Source: Pseudomonadota bacterium (GTDB lineage Bacteria; Pseudomonadota; Alphaproteobacteria; Rhizobiales; Devosiaceae). Taken from it: a DNA stretch of 16,519 nucleotides. This document shows positions 1 to 6,340 of this stretch, piece by piece (the first letter of the stretch is position 1; each line of letters starts with the position of its first letter). The position numbers and the translations under genes were made by a program. A model generated the notes under the pieces. The model was given only the letters and a program-made list of their open reading frames with translations, made no database searches and had not been told where the DNA came from. The DNA lies in assembly GCA_023430705.1 (NCBI GenBank), contig JAEYZJ010000024.1, forward strand, positions 1 to 16,519, given 5' to 3'.

Positions 1-770
1 GAATTGTCCTGCAGCATCGCGTTGATCGAGGCTACCGGCATCTTGTACGCCATCACGCCCATCAACTTGCCGCGCTGGTCCAGCATGGGGGTGGCAAGGA
101 AGCTCGCCGGCTGCCCGGTGATCGGGTAGATCGACGTCGGCTCGTAGACGACCTGGCCGCGCTCGGTGAGCTGCATTGCCGTCTGAACGGCACGGCCCAG
201 GCCCGTGTCGGCAAGCGCGCCACCCTCGGCAGCGCTGAGAGCGAAGTCCTCGTCCTTCATCACCGAATAGACGAGGTTGCCATCCGAATCGAACATGTAG
301 ATGTCGAGGTAGCCCTGCAGCTCAAGCTGCTGACGGAACACGACCTGCACCTTGTCGTGCGTGAAATCGTAGTTGGTGCGCCCCGTCTGCTTGACGTCGA
401 GTTTCTGCCGTTCGCCGGCGGGGTACGGATTGTCGGTGATGAAACCCTGGCGCAGCGTCTCGACCGCGTCGAGCGGCGGCGTCGCCTTGGCGAAGCTCTT
501 CCACCCGATGGCGAAGTCACGCACAGCCGCGATCGCGCTTTCGGTGGTGGCGCTCTTTACGAGGTCCGCCTCGATGGTCGCGAGGTAGGTGGCAAGCTTG
601 TCGGCGTGGCTGCTCGCCACGGTCTGGATCTTCCGCTCGCTCATCTCCGAGACGATCGAGGAGCCGATCAGGTAGCTGGCGAGTCCGACGCCGACGCTGA
701 CCACCAGCGCCGAGCCGACCAGGGCCAGCGGCAACTTCTGTGCAATCCTGAACTTCGGCAGCCAACCCAT
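1..770 (-). CDS. Methyl-accepting chemotaxis protein with periplasmic Cache-like sensor, N-terminal part
   Basis: This is a chemoreceptor whose first 256 residues are visible; the gene continues past the left edge. It starts at ATG 770 (MGWLPKFRIAQKLP), six bases after a strong Shine-Dalgarno GGGAGGAG (777-784). A basic N-terminus is followed by a transmembrane segment at about residues 13-37, then a periplasmic region. That region contains the pattern YLDIYMFDSDGNLVYSV (about 154-170) followed by KDEDF, which is typical of Cache-like sensors of alphaproteobacterial receptors. The second membrane segment, HAMP and signalling hairpin would lie outside the window, so the receptor call rests on the sensor and the context. 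It lies downstream of the cheD-cheY genes on the same strand but behind a terminator, so it probably has its own promoter. The ligand cannot be read from the sequence. Confidence 0.82.
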   Translation of the reverse strand, partial: MGWLPKFRIAQKLPLALVGSALVVSVGVGLASYLIGSSIVSEMSERKIQTVASSHADKLATYLATIEADLVKSATTESAIAAVRDFAIGWKSFAKATPPLDAVETLRQGFITDNPYPAGERQKLDVKQTGRTNYDFTHDKVQVVFRQQLELQGYLDIYMFDSDGNLVYSVMKDEDFALSAAEGGALADTGLGRAVQTAMQLTERGQVVYEPTSIYPITGQPASFLATPMLDQRGKLMGVMAYKMPVASINAMLQDN

Positions 771-776
771 GCGCCG

Positions 777-784
777 CTCCTCCC
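777..784 (-). promoter_or_regulatory. Shine-Dalgarno of the left-edge receptor gene
   Basis: GGGAGGAG on the minus strand lies six bases before ATG 770. It fixes the start of the receptor at 770. Confidence 0.75.
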
Positions 785-904
785 TAAAGCAAACCGCTAG
801 CGGGGGAGCGCCCAAGGGCGGCGGAACCATCAAGGCCGCCGCCTATACCCAAGCCTGTCCCCCGAAGACCCGTGTACGACTGCGGCAAGACTAGGCAGGC
901 GGCC

Positions 905-919
905 TTAACATCTGATTAC
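905..919. promoter_or_regulatory. Possible CtrA-like site TTAA-N7-TTAC
   Basis: TTAACATCTGATTAC matches 7 of 8 fixed bases of the alphaproteobacterial CtrA consensus TTAA-N7-TTAA. It sits about 135 bp upstream of the receptor start at 770, in the 257-bp gap (771-1027) that otherwise holds only the cheY terminator and the receptor's Shine-Dalgarno. I see no convincing -35/-10 pair in this gap. TTAA is rare in such GC-rich DNA, but one near-match is weak evidence. Confidence 0.25.
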
Positions 920-981
920 GCTGCAATGCGCACATAAGGCATGACTTCCGGGCGTCTAGTCGAAACAGCAACGCAAATGAC

Positions 982-1005
982 AAAGGCCGCCCGAGGCGGC
1001 CTTTT
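982..1005 (-). terminator. Hairpin terminator after cheY
   Basis: A perfect 10-bp stem, AAAGGCCGCC / GGCGGCCTTT, with a 3-base CGA loop lies 23 bp beyond the cheY stop. Both sides end in short A/T runs, so it could act in both directions. It separates the che genes from the receptor gene at 770. Confidence 0.8.
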
Positions 1006-1027
1006 CGTGTCGTCACTGCGTCATCGT

Positions 1028-1417
1028 CTACGACAGGACGCCGATGACGGCCTCTATGCGCTTCTTCATCGTCGAGGCGTCGAACGGCTTGATGATGTAG
1101 TTGTTGACGCCGGAGGAAATCGCCTCCTTCACCTGCTCCTTGTCGGAGCGCCCGGTGGCCATGATGAAGGGCATGCCCTGCGTCTTGGGATGCTTGCGGA
1201 TGACCTTGAGCAGGGTCAACCCGTCGATGTCGTCCATGTTCCAGTCGGATATGATCAGGTCCACGGGGCTCTTTTCGAGCTTGCCGAGGGCATCACGACC
1301 GGACTTCGCCTCAACGATGTTGGTGAAACCCAACTGGTTCAGGATATACTTACAGATGCCCCGCATAGACTGCTGGTCATCTACAATCATTACACTTATT
1401 GCACTTGCCTTCGGCAT
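1028..1417 (-). CDS. cheY: Chemotaxis response regulator CheY
   Basis: This is a single-domain response regulator of 129 residues, the normal CheY length. It takes phosphate from CheA and carries the signal to the flagellar motor, or acts as a phosphate sink as in rhizobia with two CheYs. The acidic pair D13-D14 (IVDD), phosphoacceptor D58 (IISDWNM), T88 (MATGRS), Y107 and K110 (YIIKPF) are all present, and no output domain follows. It is the last gene of the minus-strand che group, 101 bp after cheB and directly before a terminator. The Shine-Dalgarno before ATG 1417 is weak: AAGG lies about 15 bases upstream. An inverted repeat lies in the cheB-cheY gap. The CheY identity is clear; whether it is the motor-binding or the sink type cannot be told here. 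Confidence 0.95.
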   Translation of the reverse strand: MPKASAISVMIVDDQQSMRGICKYILNQLGFTNIVEAKSGRDALGKLEKSPVDLIISDWNMDDIDGLTLLKVIRKHPKTQGMPFIMATGRSDKEQVKEAISSGVNNYIIKPFDASTMKKRIEAVIGVLS

Positions 1418-1449
1418 GTTTACTACGCTTTGCCTTCTAGCCGCCCGAA

Positions 1450-1468
1450 ATACGCCCGGGTTGCGTAT
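1450..1468. repeat. Inverted repeat in the cheB-cheY gap
   Basis: ATACGC and GCGTAT form perfect 6-bp arms around a 7-base spacer, about 33 bp upstream of the cheY start. It may be an mRNA hairpin that processes or attenuates the cheB-cheY transcript, or a protein-binding site. There is no T-run, so it is not an obvious terminator. Confidence 0.35.
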
Positions 1469-1518
1469 CGCGAAACCCTAGGCACTTTCCGTTACCAAAC
1501 CATCAATCGATACCCGCA

Positions 1519-2565
1519 TTATGCAGCGGATTTCAGCCGCGTAAGCGCCGCCGCGAGCCGTCCGGCAATCGCCTCGAGCGGCGCCTGTTCCATGACCGCG
1601 CCTTCCTCATAGGCGACGCGTGGCATCCCGTAGACCAGCGCCGATCCCTTGCTCTGGCCCACGGTGTAGGCGCCCGCTTCGCGCATCAGCTTCAGCCCGC
1701 GCGCGCCGTCGCGGCCCATTCCGGTCAGTATCGCGCCCACCGCCTTGGCGCCGACGCACTTGGCCACGGACTCGAACAGCACGTCGACGCTCGGGCGATG
1801 ACCCGAGGCCAGGTCGTCCTGCGTCACCCGGCACTTGAGCTGCCCCGAACTGCGTTCGATCCTGAGATGATAGTCGCCGCGCGCCACGTAGGCATGGCCC
1901 GGCAGCAGCGGCATGCGGTCCTCCGCCTCCATCACCCGCAGTTCCGTCAGCTCGTCGAGCCGGCCCGCGAATCTCGTGGTGAATCCGGCCGGCATGTGCT
2001 GCGCGATGACGATCGGTGGGCAGTCCGGCGGCATCTGGCTCAGAACCACGCGCACGGCCTCGACGCCGCCGGTCGATGCACCCATGGCGATCAGCGCGCC
2101 GGGAGGAGCGGCCGCCGTGCGCACCGGTACGGTCGCTGCCGGGACCCGCATTGCCCGCGCCTTGACGTCCGAGTGAGCCGCTGCGCGCACCTTCTGGCGG
2201 AGGTTTTCACCAAAGGCGTCGAGACCGCCCGCCAGCGTCGCGTTGGGCTTGGCGACGAAATCGACCGCCCCCAGTTCGAGCGCGAGAAGCGTCTCGCTCG
2301 CCCCCTTCGTGGTCAACGTCGAAACCATCACGACCGGTAGCGGATGCAGCCTCATCAGCTTGTCGAGAAACTGCAGCCCGTTCATGTTGGGCATTTCGAT
2401 ATCGAGCGTCACGACATCCGGATTGAGGTCCTTGACCATCGTCCGCGCCTCCAGCGGATCCGTCGCGGTGCCGACCACCACGATGTCGCCGTCCTTGCCG
2501 AGCGTCCGCGCCAGCACTTCGCGAATGAGGGCCGAATCGTCGACCACCAGCACCTTGACACTCAT
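1519..2565 (-). CDS. cheB: Chemotaxis protein-glutamate methylesterase/glutamine deamidase CheB
   Basis: CheB removes methyl groups from receptor glutamates and can deamidate receptor glutamines, resetting receptors during adaptation; phosphorylation by CheA activates it. The protein has 348 residues, a usual length. Residues 1-120 are a receiver domain with D9-D10 (VVDD), phosphoacceptor D55 (TLDIEMP) and K107. A linker at about 122-153 follows, then the methylesterase domain with the catalytic triad S164 (GAST), H190 (IAQH) and D286 (GMGRDG). The start chosen is ATG 2565, MSVKVLVVDDSA, directly before the first receiver strand. Its ATG overlaps the cheR stop as ATGA, so the two genes are translationally coupled. 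Everything needed for activity is in place. Confidence 0.97.
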   Translation of the reverse strand: MSVKVLVVDDSALIREVLARTLGKDGDIVVVGTATDPLEARTMVKDLNPDVVTLDIEMPNMNGLQFLDKLMRLHPLPVVMVSTLTTKGASETLLALELGAVDFVAKPNATLAGGLDAFGENLRQKVRAAAHSDVKARAMRVPAATVPVRTAAAPPGALIAMGASTGGVEAVRVVLSQMPPDCPPIVIAQHMPAGFTTRFAGRLDELTELRVMEAEDRMPLLPGHAYVARGDYHLRIERSSGQLKCRVTQDDLASGHRPSVDVLFESVAKCVGAKAVGAILTGMGRDGARGLKLMREAGAYTVGQSKGSALVYGMPRVAYEEGAVMEQAPLEAIAGRLAAALTRLKSAA

Positions 2566-3422
2566 GCTGCGTCTCTCGCCTTCTGCTGTGCACGCGCCTG
2601 ATAGATGGTCTTTCCGACCAGCCTGAAGTTGGCGCCCCCGGCGCCAAGGTTTTCCGAGTGGCCGATATAGAGGAAGCCTTCGGGCACGAGGATCGCCCCG
2701 AGCCTCGCGAACAACTCGCCCTGCGTCGGCTTGTCGAAGTAGATCGCCACGTTCCGGCAGAACACGGCATCGAAAGGCCCGCGCATCGGCCAGGGGTTGA
2801 CCATGAGATTGAGCGGCTTGAACGCAACGAGCTCGCGCACCGCCATCGGGACGCGCACTTGCCCGGGGCCGGCCGGTTCGAAGAGGCTGCACTGCGCGGG
2901 CGTCAGGCCCGCGAGTTCGCCCTCCGGATACACCCCGGCTGCCGCCTTCGCGACCACGTTGGTGTCGATGTCGGTGGCAAGGATGCGGAAGTCCCAGCGC
3001 TTGAGCTCCGGGAACGCTGCCAACAGATGCAGCCCGATCGTGTAGGGCTCCTGCCCCGTGGAGCAACCCGCCGACCAGAAGCGCAGCCGGGGCCGTCCAT
3101 GGACGACACGCGGGCGTCGCTCCAGCAGTCGGCCCACATAGCCTTCCAGGTGGGCGAAGTGATGGTCCTCGCGCCAGAACCGGGTGAGGTTCGTCGTCAA
3201 CGCGTTGATGAAGTTCTGGGCGTCCGCCGCACTGCCCTGCCGCTCGAGATAGTCGAGATAGGCATCGAACGAATTGAGCCGCAGGGAACGCAGGACCTTG
3301 CCCAGCCGCGACACCACGAGCGTGCGCTTGGCATCCGACAGTGCGATCCCCGCTTCCTTGTAGACACGTGCCTTGACCCGATTGAACTCGCGGTCACTCA
3401 GGGCAAATTCGCCCGGATCCAT
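2562..3422 (-). CDS. cheR: Chemotaxis protein methyltransferase CheR
   Basis: CheR transfers methyl groups from S-adenosylmethionine to receptor glutamates, opposing CheB. From ATG 3422 (MDPGEFALSD) the protein has 286 residues, the family norm. The N-terminal helical domain covers about 1-85 and ends in TTNLTRFWRE. The SAM-binding Rossmann domain carries SAGCSTGQEPYTI (117-129), ATDID (149-153), the PLNL region (203-206) and CRNVAIYFD (222-230). An upstream ATG at 3464 would add 14 residues that look unlike the family; 3422 has a GGGGG stretch nearby and gives a typical N-terminus. It lies 79 bp after the receptor gene and overlaps cheB by four bases. I see no TPR or other extra domain. Confidence 0.95.
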   Translation of the reverse strand: MDPGEFALSDREFNRVKARVYKEAGIALSDAKRTLVVSRLGKVLRSLRLNSFDAYLDYLERQGSAADAQNFINALTTNLTRFWREDHHFAHLEGYVGRLLERRPRVVHGRPRLRFWSAGCSTGQEPYTIGLHLLAAFPELKRWDFRILATDIDTNVVAKAAAGVYPEGELAGLTPAQCSLFEPAGPGQVRVPMAVRELVAFKPLNLMVNPWPMRGPFDAVFCRNVAIYFDKPTQGELFARLGAILVPEGFLYIGHSENLGAGGANFRLVGKTIYQARAQQKARDAA

Positions 3423-3501
3423 ATCGCCCCCGTTCCGGCGCGGGTCAGGAAGCCGCAGGCTCATCCCGTCCAACCCGTCACCACTGCACGCCCGACCCGG
3501 C

Positions 3502-5016
3502 CTAGGCCCGGCGTCTGCGAGCGGGCAGCTGCAGGGCTCTCGCCACTTCCGAACCGACGGCTGCCACATTGCCGTCGAGCCGGGCGATCGCACCGCTGCC
3601 TTCATCCAGCGCGCCAGCGATCATGTCTGTCTCATTGCTTAGATTCTCTAAATGCACGCCCAGTCCGGAGAGGATTTTCTTCAACCCGGCGGCCTCGGCT
3701 ACCGACTGACTGGCCTGCTGGCGCGAGCTGCCCACCAGCGCCTTGATTTCCCGCGCCGCCTTCTGCGTCGCCTGAGCCAGCGTGCGCACTTCCGCCGCCA
3801 CCACCGCGAAGCCCGCGCCCTTCTCGCCGGCGCGCGCCGCCTCCACGGCAGCGTTGAGGGCGAGAAGGTTGGTGCGGAAGCTCACGTCCTCGATGGAGTT
3901 CACCATCCTGTCGATCTCGGCTGCAGAGTGCTCCATCCCACCCATGGTGCTGCTGGTGCGCTGCACCGCCAGCGCCGCGTCTGTCGCCAGCGCCACCGCC
4001 TGCCGCTCAAGCTCGCGCACCGCCCGCGCCTTGGCTCGCCCCTTCTCGATCGATTGCGACGCCGCGTTGAGTCCGGCCCGGCTCTGGTCGGCGAGTTCGG
4101 CAAGGCTGGTGACACTCGCCCGGTACCGATCGATCGCCAGCAGGATCGCCTCCATCTTCGCCTCGAGATGCTGCCGCGCCGCCATCGCCTCGTCGCGCTC
4201 GGCGATGAGGGCGCCGAGGTCGTGCTCGAACTGCCTGAGATCCTGCGCCAGCGCGCCGGTTCCCATAAGCAACATCGCATCCACCTCCTCGCCGCGCAGC
4301 AGTTGCCCGATCGCCTTGACCGAGCGGTCGAACGTCTCGAGCGCCCCACCCAGCGCCTTCAGTGCAGGGGTATGCTGCATGCCCCACTCGTCGAAGCGGA
4401 ATCCGGTCCGCCCGTTTCCGAGCGCCGTCACGAAGGCATCGAAATCGTCGTCCGCAATGTGGTACCCGGCCGGCGTGAACTCGATCATGGAACGGCCCCC
4501 GCCCAGTTCGCGCCGCTCGGCCACATAGCGCCGGTCGCCCACCGAGACGATGCTTTCTGCCGCCATGTCCTCGAGCAGCACACCGCCGCCCAGCACGTCC
4601 GAGATGAGGCCACCTTCTTCCGCCGCCGGCTCTGCCGCAATGAGTCCGTTGCTGACGCCCAGCAGCTCGCCGTCCCCATCCACCAGGGCTGCCGGCTGCC
4701 GTAAGGTCCCGAAGGCGGACTTGAAGTTATAGGCCCGGTCGAGCCGGTTGCCGAGGCTGCTGACGATGGCTTCGATCGACTTGGCTTCGCCGTCGCGCAC
4801 TCCCACGGCCTGCCCGATCACCGCGAGCCGTTCGGCGAACGCCTGGTCTGCCCGTCGTGCGAAGACCATCCCAAGTACGGCCGCCCCGGGGATCGACACC
4901 GCCGCGACGGCAAATGTCGGGATGGTGGCGCCGAACAGCACGAAGCAGCCTGCCGTGATCATCATGGCGGCAAGCCAGCAAAGATTGACGATGAGCGCTA
5001 CGCTGAAGCGCCGCAC
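3502..5016 (-). CDS. Membrane-anchored methyl-accepting chemotaxis protein without a large periplasmic sensor
   Basis: The protein has 504 residues. Two hydrophobic segments (about 8-30 and 35-52) are joined by only a few residues, so it is anchored in the membrane but has almost no periplasmic domain. A PAS-like region (about 95-190, with ALVDGDGELLGVSNG) suggests sensing of an internal cue. Helical coiled coil follows, and the signalling hairpin tip is clear at 376-399 (FRTNLLALNAAVEAARAGE), followed by GFAVVAAEVRTLAQ. The usual tip glutamine (FQTN) is arginine here. I see no HAMP domain. The C-terminus is short and basic (ARRRRA) and lacks a NWETF-like CheR-tethering pentapeptide. The start is GTG 5016: an in-frame stop lies two codons upstream and the first membrane helix follows at once. 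It sits between cheD and cheR. Confidence 0.88.
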   Translation of the reverse strand: MRRFSVALIVNLCWLAAMMITAGCFVLFGATIPTFAVAAVSIPGAAVLGMVFARRADQAFAERLAVIGQAVGVRDGEAKSIEAIVSSLGNRLDRAYNFKSAFGTLRQPAALVDGDGELLGVSNGLIAAEPAAEEGGLISDVLGGGVLLEDMAAESIVSVGDRRYVAERRELGGGRSMIEFTPAGYHIADDDFDAFVTALGNGRTGFRFDEWGMQHTPALKALGGALETFDRSVKAIGQLLRGEEVDAMLLMGTGALAQDLRQFEHDLGALIAERDEAMAARQHLEAKMEAILLAIDRYRASVTSLAELADQSRAGLNAASQSIEKGRAKARAVRELERQAVALATDAALAVQRTSSTMGGMEHSAAEIDRMVNSIEDVSFRTNLLALNAAVEAARAGEKGAGFAVVAAEVRTLAQATQKAAREIKALVGSSRQQASQSVAEAAGLKKILSGLGVHLENLSNETDMIAGALDEGSGAIARLDGNVAAVGSEVARALQLPARRRRA

Positions 5017-5076
5017 GAATCACCGAGCCCCGTTGGGCCTCCCCAGGCCCATGCGGCGACCCTAGGTCCGGAATGG

Positions 5077-5114
5077 TTAACCAAATCTATATTGCGTAGT
5101 ACCCCGGTAAGAAC
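5077..5114 (-). promoter_or_regulatory. Possible promoter region before the short-loop receptor
   Basis: In the 147-bp gap between cheD and the receptor gene, the minus strand has a good -10-like TATAGA (5086-5091) but only a poor -35 (GTTCTT, 5109-5114, 17-base spacer). TTAA (5077-5080) with TATA seven bases further is a partial, 6-of-8 CtrA-like site overlapping the -10; GGTTAACC here is also a palindrome. A small hairpin at 5147-5160 (CCGCG-GAAG-CGCGG) follows the cheD stop but has no T-run. Together this suggests an internal promoter, weakly supported. Confidence 0.22.
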
Positions 5115-5163
5115 TCGCTAAGCCCTCTTTCCGGACCGTTACCGCCCCGCGGAAGCGCGGTCG

Positions 5164-5757
5164 CTAGAACAGTTCGATCTCTTCGACCACAGGCCTCGCC
5201 ACGATGCGGCGGCGAGCTGCCACTGCCAGTTCTTCTCGCGCGATCGATGCGTTAGCGGCGTTGTCGAGGCGTTTGACGAATGCCCGGCCAGAGTGCGGCT
5301 TGAACATGACGCGGCGCGCATAAGTGCCGCCGAGGTCTTCCTTGACCATCTCGTAGCCTTCGTTGGCGAGGAACTCCCTCACGAATGCGATGTTCTTGGA
5401 ACCGATGTCATCGAGCGCGCCGTTGATCTTGCCGCCCCCGAACACCTTGATCTCAAGGTTGGCCTTATTCCGCGTGCCGCGGCTCAACACCTGGTTGATC
5501 AGTTGTTCCATGGCGAACGCACCGTAGCGCGCCGAGGCGCCATAACGATCCTGCGCCGTGACCGACTGCTCGGCGAGGAGGAAGTGGTTCATGCCCCCTA
5601 CCCGCGCGACGCGGTCGCGCACGCATGCCGACACGCAACTGCCCAGCACGGTAGAGAAGGTCAGGTCGGCCTCGTTTGACACCAGGCAGTCGCCCTGGTG
5701 GACAGTCGTCACCACACCGCGGTCAAACTCGGGAGGCAACGAACTCGACAAAACCAT
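5164..5757 (-). CDS. cheD: Chemoreceptor glutamine deamidase CheD
   Basis: CheD converts receptor glutamines to glutamates, opening methylation sites, and in some bacteria interacts with a CheY phosphatase. The protein has 197 residues. The thiol-enzyme core is visible: STVLGSC with nucleophile C41, and GGMNHFLL with H58. By alignment to Thermotoga maritima CheD (T21, C27, H44) the third position falls on S35, with T36 beside it. Further family landmarks are RYGAFAMEQLIN and KVFGGGKI. The protein extends past the family core with a basic stretch and ends VVEEIELF. That tail is almost the same as the end of the CheT-like protein encoded divergently (EAELF). ATG 5757 has no strong Shine-Dalgarno, but I see no better start before the conserved region. 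It is the first gene of the minus-strand che group. Confidence 0.95.
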   Translation of the reverse strand: MVLSSSLPPEFDRGVVTTVHQGDCLVSNEADLTFSTVLGSCVSACVRDRVARVGGMNHFLLAEQSVTAQDRYGASARYGAFAMEQLINQVLSRGTRNKANLEIKVFGGGKINGALDDIGSKNIAFVREFLANEGYEMVKEDLGGTYARRVMFKPHSGRAFVKRLDNAANASIAREELAVAARRRIVARPVVEEIELF

Positions 5758-5920
5758 AGTTGGACGTACCCACGGGACTCGGATGTGATCGTTATCGTCA
5801 ATTCGTTAGGGAACCGCTAACCACGCACGCAGCCTCGCGGGGAGATGACCGCTCCGTGCAAGGAGGAGTTTAGGAATACCCGGTAAGGTAGTCTCCGTAC
5901 TGTCGGGGGTTGACGTATAG
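5758..5920. promoter_or_regulatory. Divergent cheD / cheT-like intergenic region
   Basis: This 163-bp gap must hold the start signals for both cheD (minus) and the CheT-like gene (plus). It contains an inverted repeat GTTAG-N7-CTAAC (5805-5821) and a direct repeat CGTTA (5790-5794 and 5804-5808), so a shared regulator is possible. A strong Shine-Dalgarno-like AGGAGGAG at 5861-5868 is not followed by a usable start codon. I see no convincing consensus promoter. Confidence 0.4.
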
Positions 5921-6274
5921 ATGTCTCTGCAAAGGCTCGCTCGCGAGCTCGATGAAACCGCTCGCCAGACCGCCGGCATGGTGGATGGCGTATCACAGGC
6001 CCTCGAAATCCTTGCCGATGCCACCCTACCGCCCGAAGTCGCCCGCCGGGTGGCGAGCGGCATGATCGTCGCCGCGCTCCAGGGCCAGGACCGCATCGAG
6101 CAACGCTGCCACAACATGGCGCTCGCTGTGCGCCAGTTCGCCCTCTTGCCCCCCAACGCGCCTGATTCCGTCTTTGACGAGATCTGGGCCAGCCTCGTCC
6201 TCGAAGAGCTGAGCGTTCCCTCCCTGTCAGGCAGCGCCGGCAGGGGCGTCCACGGGGAAGCCGAACTCTTCTAG
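5921..6274 (+). CDS. cheT: CheT-like (small CheZ-type) CheY-phosphate phosphatase
   Basis: This is a 117-residue, mostly helical soluble protein. Around residues 50-68, LQGQDRIEQRCHNM carries a D57-x3-Q61 pair, the catalytic DxxxQ signature of CheZ-type phosphatases that speed loss of phosphate from CheY. Sinorhizobium meliloti has a small protein of this kind, CheT, encoded next to cheD; the position beside cheD here supports the same assignment. The region before the motif predicts as one helix of a hairpin. After about residue 97 the chain is Ser/Gly-rich and probably flexible, ending GEAELF. CheZ of Escherichia coli likewise ends in a flexible linker plus a CheY-binding peptide, so this tail is a candidate docking motif. 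The start is ATG 5921, directly after an in-frame TAG. The function is inferred from motif and context. Confidence 0.72.
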   Translation: MSLQRLARELDETARQTAGMVDGVSQALEILADATLPPEVARRVASGMIVAALQGQDRIEQRCHNMALAVRQFALLPPNAPDSVFDEIWASLVLEELSVPSLSGSAGRGVHGEAELF

Positions 6275-6340
6275 CTTGCTCGTCTCCGGTTTTTCGATCC
6301 GCCCGCCGCTGGCCAGTCGGCCAAGGTATGGTAGTCCCGC

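Noticed and set aside
941..1612. 223-residue plus-strand open frame over cheY
   Set aside because: It runs through the terminator and antisense to a certain cheY gene; composition is that of a shadow frame.
2562..3422. CheR motif reads STGQEPY instead of STGEEPY
   Set aside because: From memory, the Gln form is common in alphaproteobacterial CheR; the other SAM-binding motifs are intact, so it is not a sign of loss of function.
2658..3746. 362-residue plus-strand open frame opposite cheR and the receptor gene
   Set aside because: It is antisense to genes with clear catalytic motifs, is rich in Arg/His/Glu in the manner of GC-rich shadow frames, and shows no recognisable domain.
5861..5868. 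Strong Shine-Dalgarno-like AGGAGGAG upstream of the CheT-like gene
   Set aside because: No ATG, GTG or TTG lies at a usable distance, and a TAG in the frame of the gene lies directly before ATG 5921, so it cannot serve a longer version.
6310..6323. Small hairpin TGGCC-AGTC-GGCCA between the convergent CheT-like and GGDEF-EAL genes
   Set aside because: Only a 5-bp stem with no T-run on either side; too weak to call a terminator.
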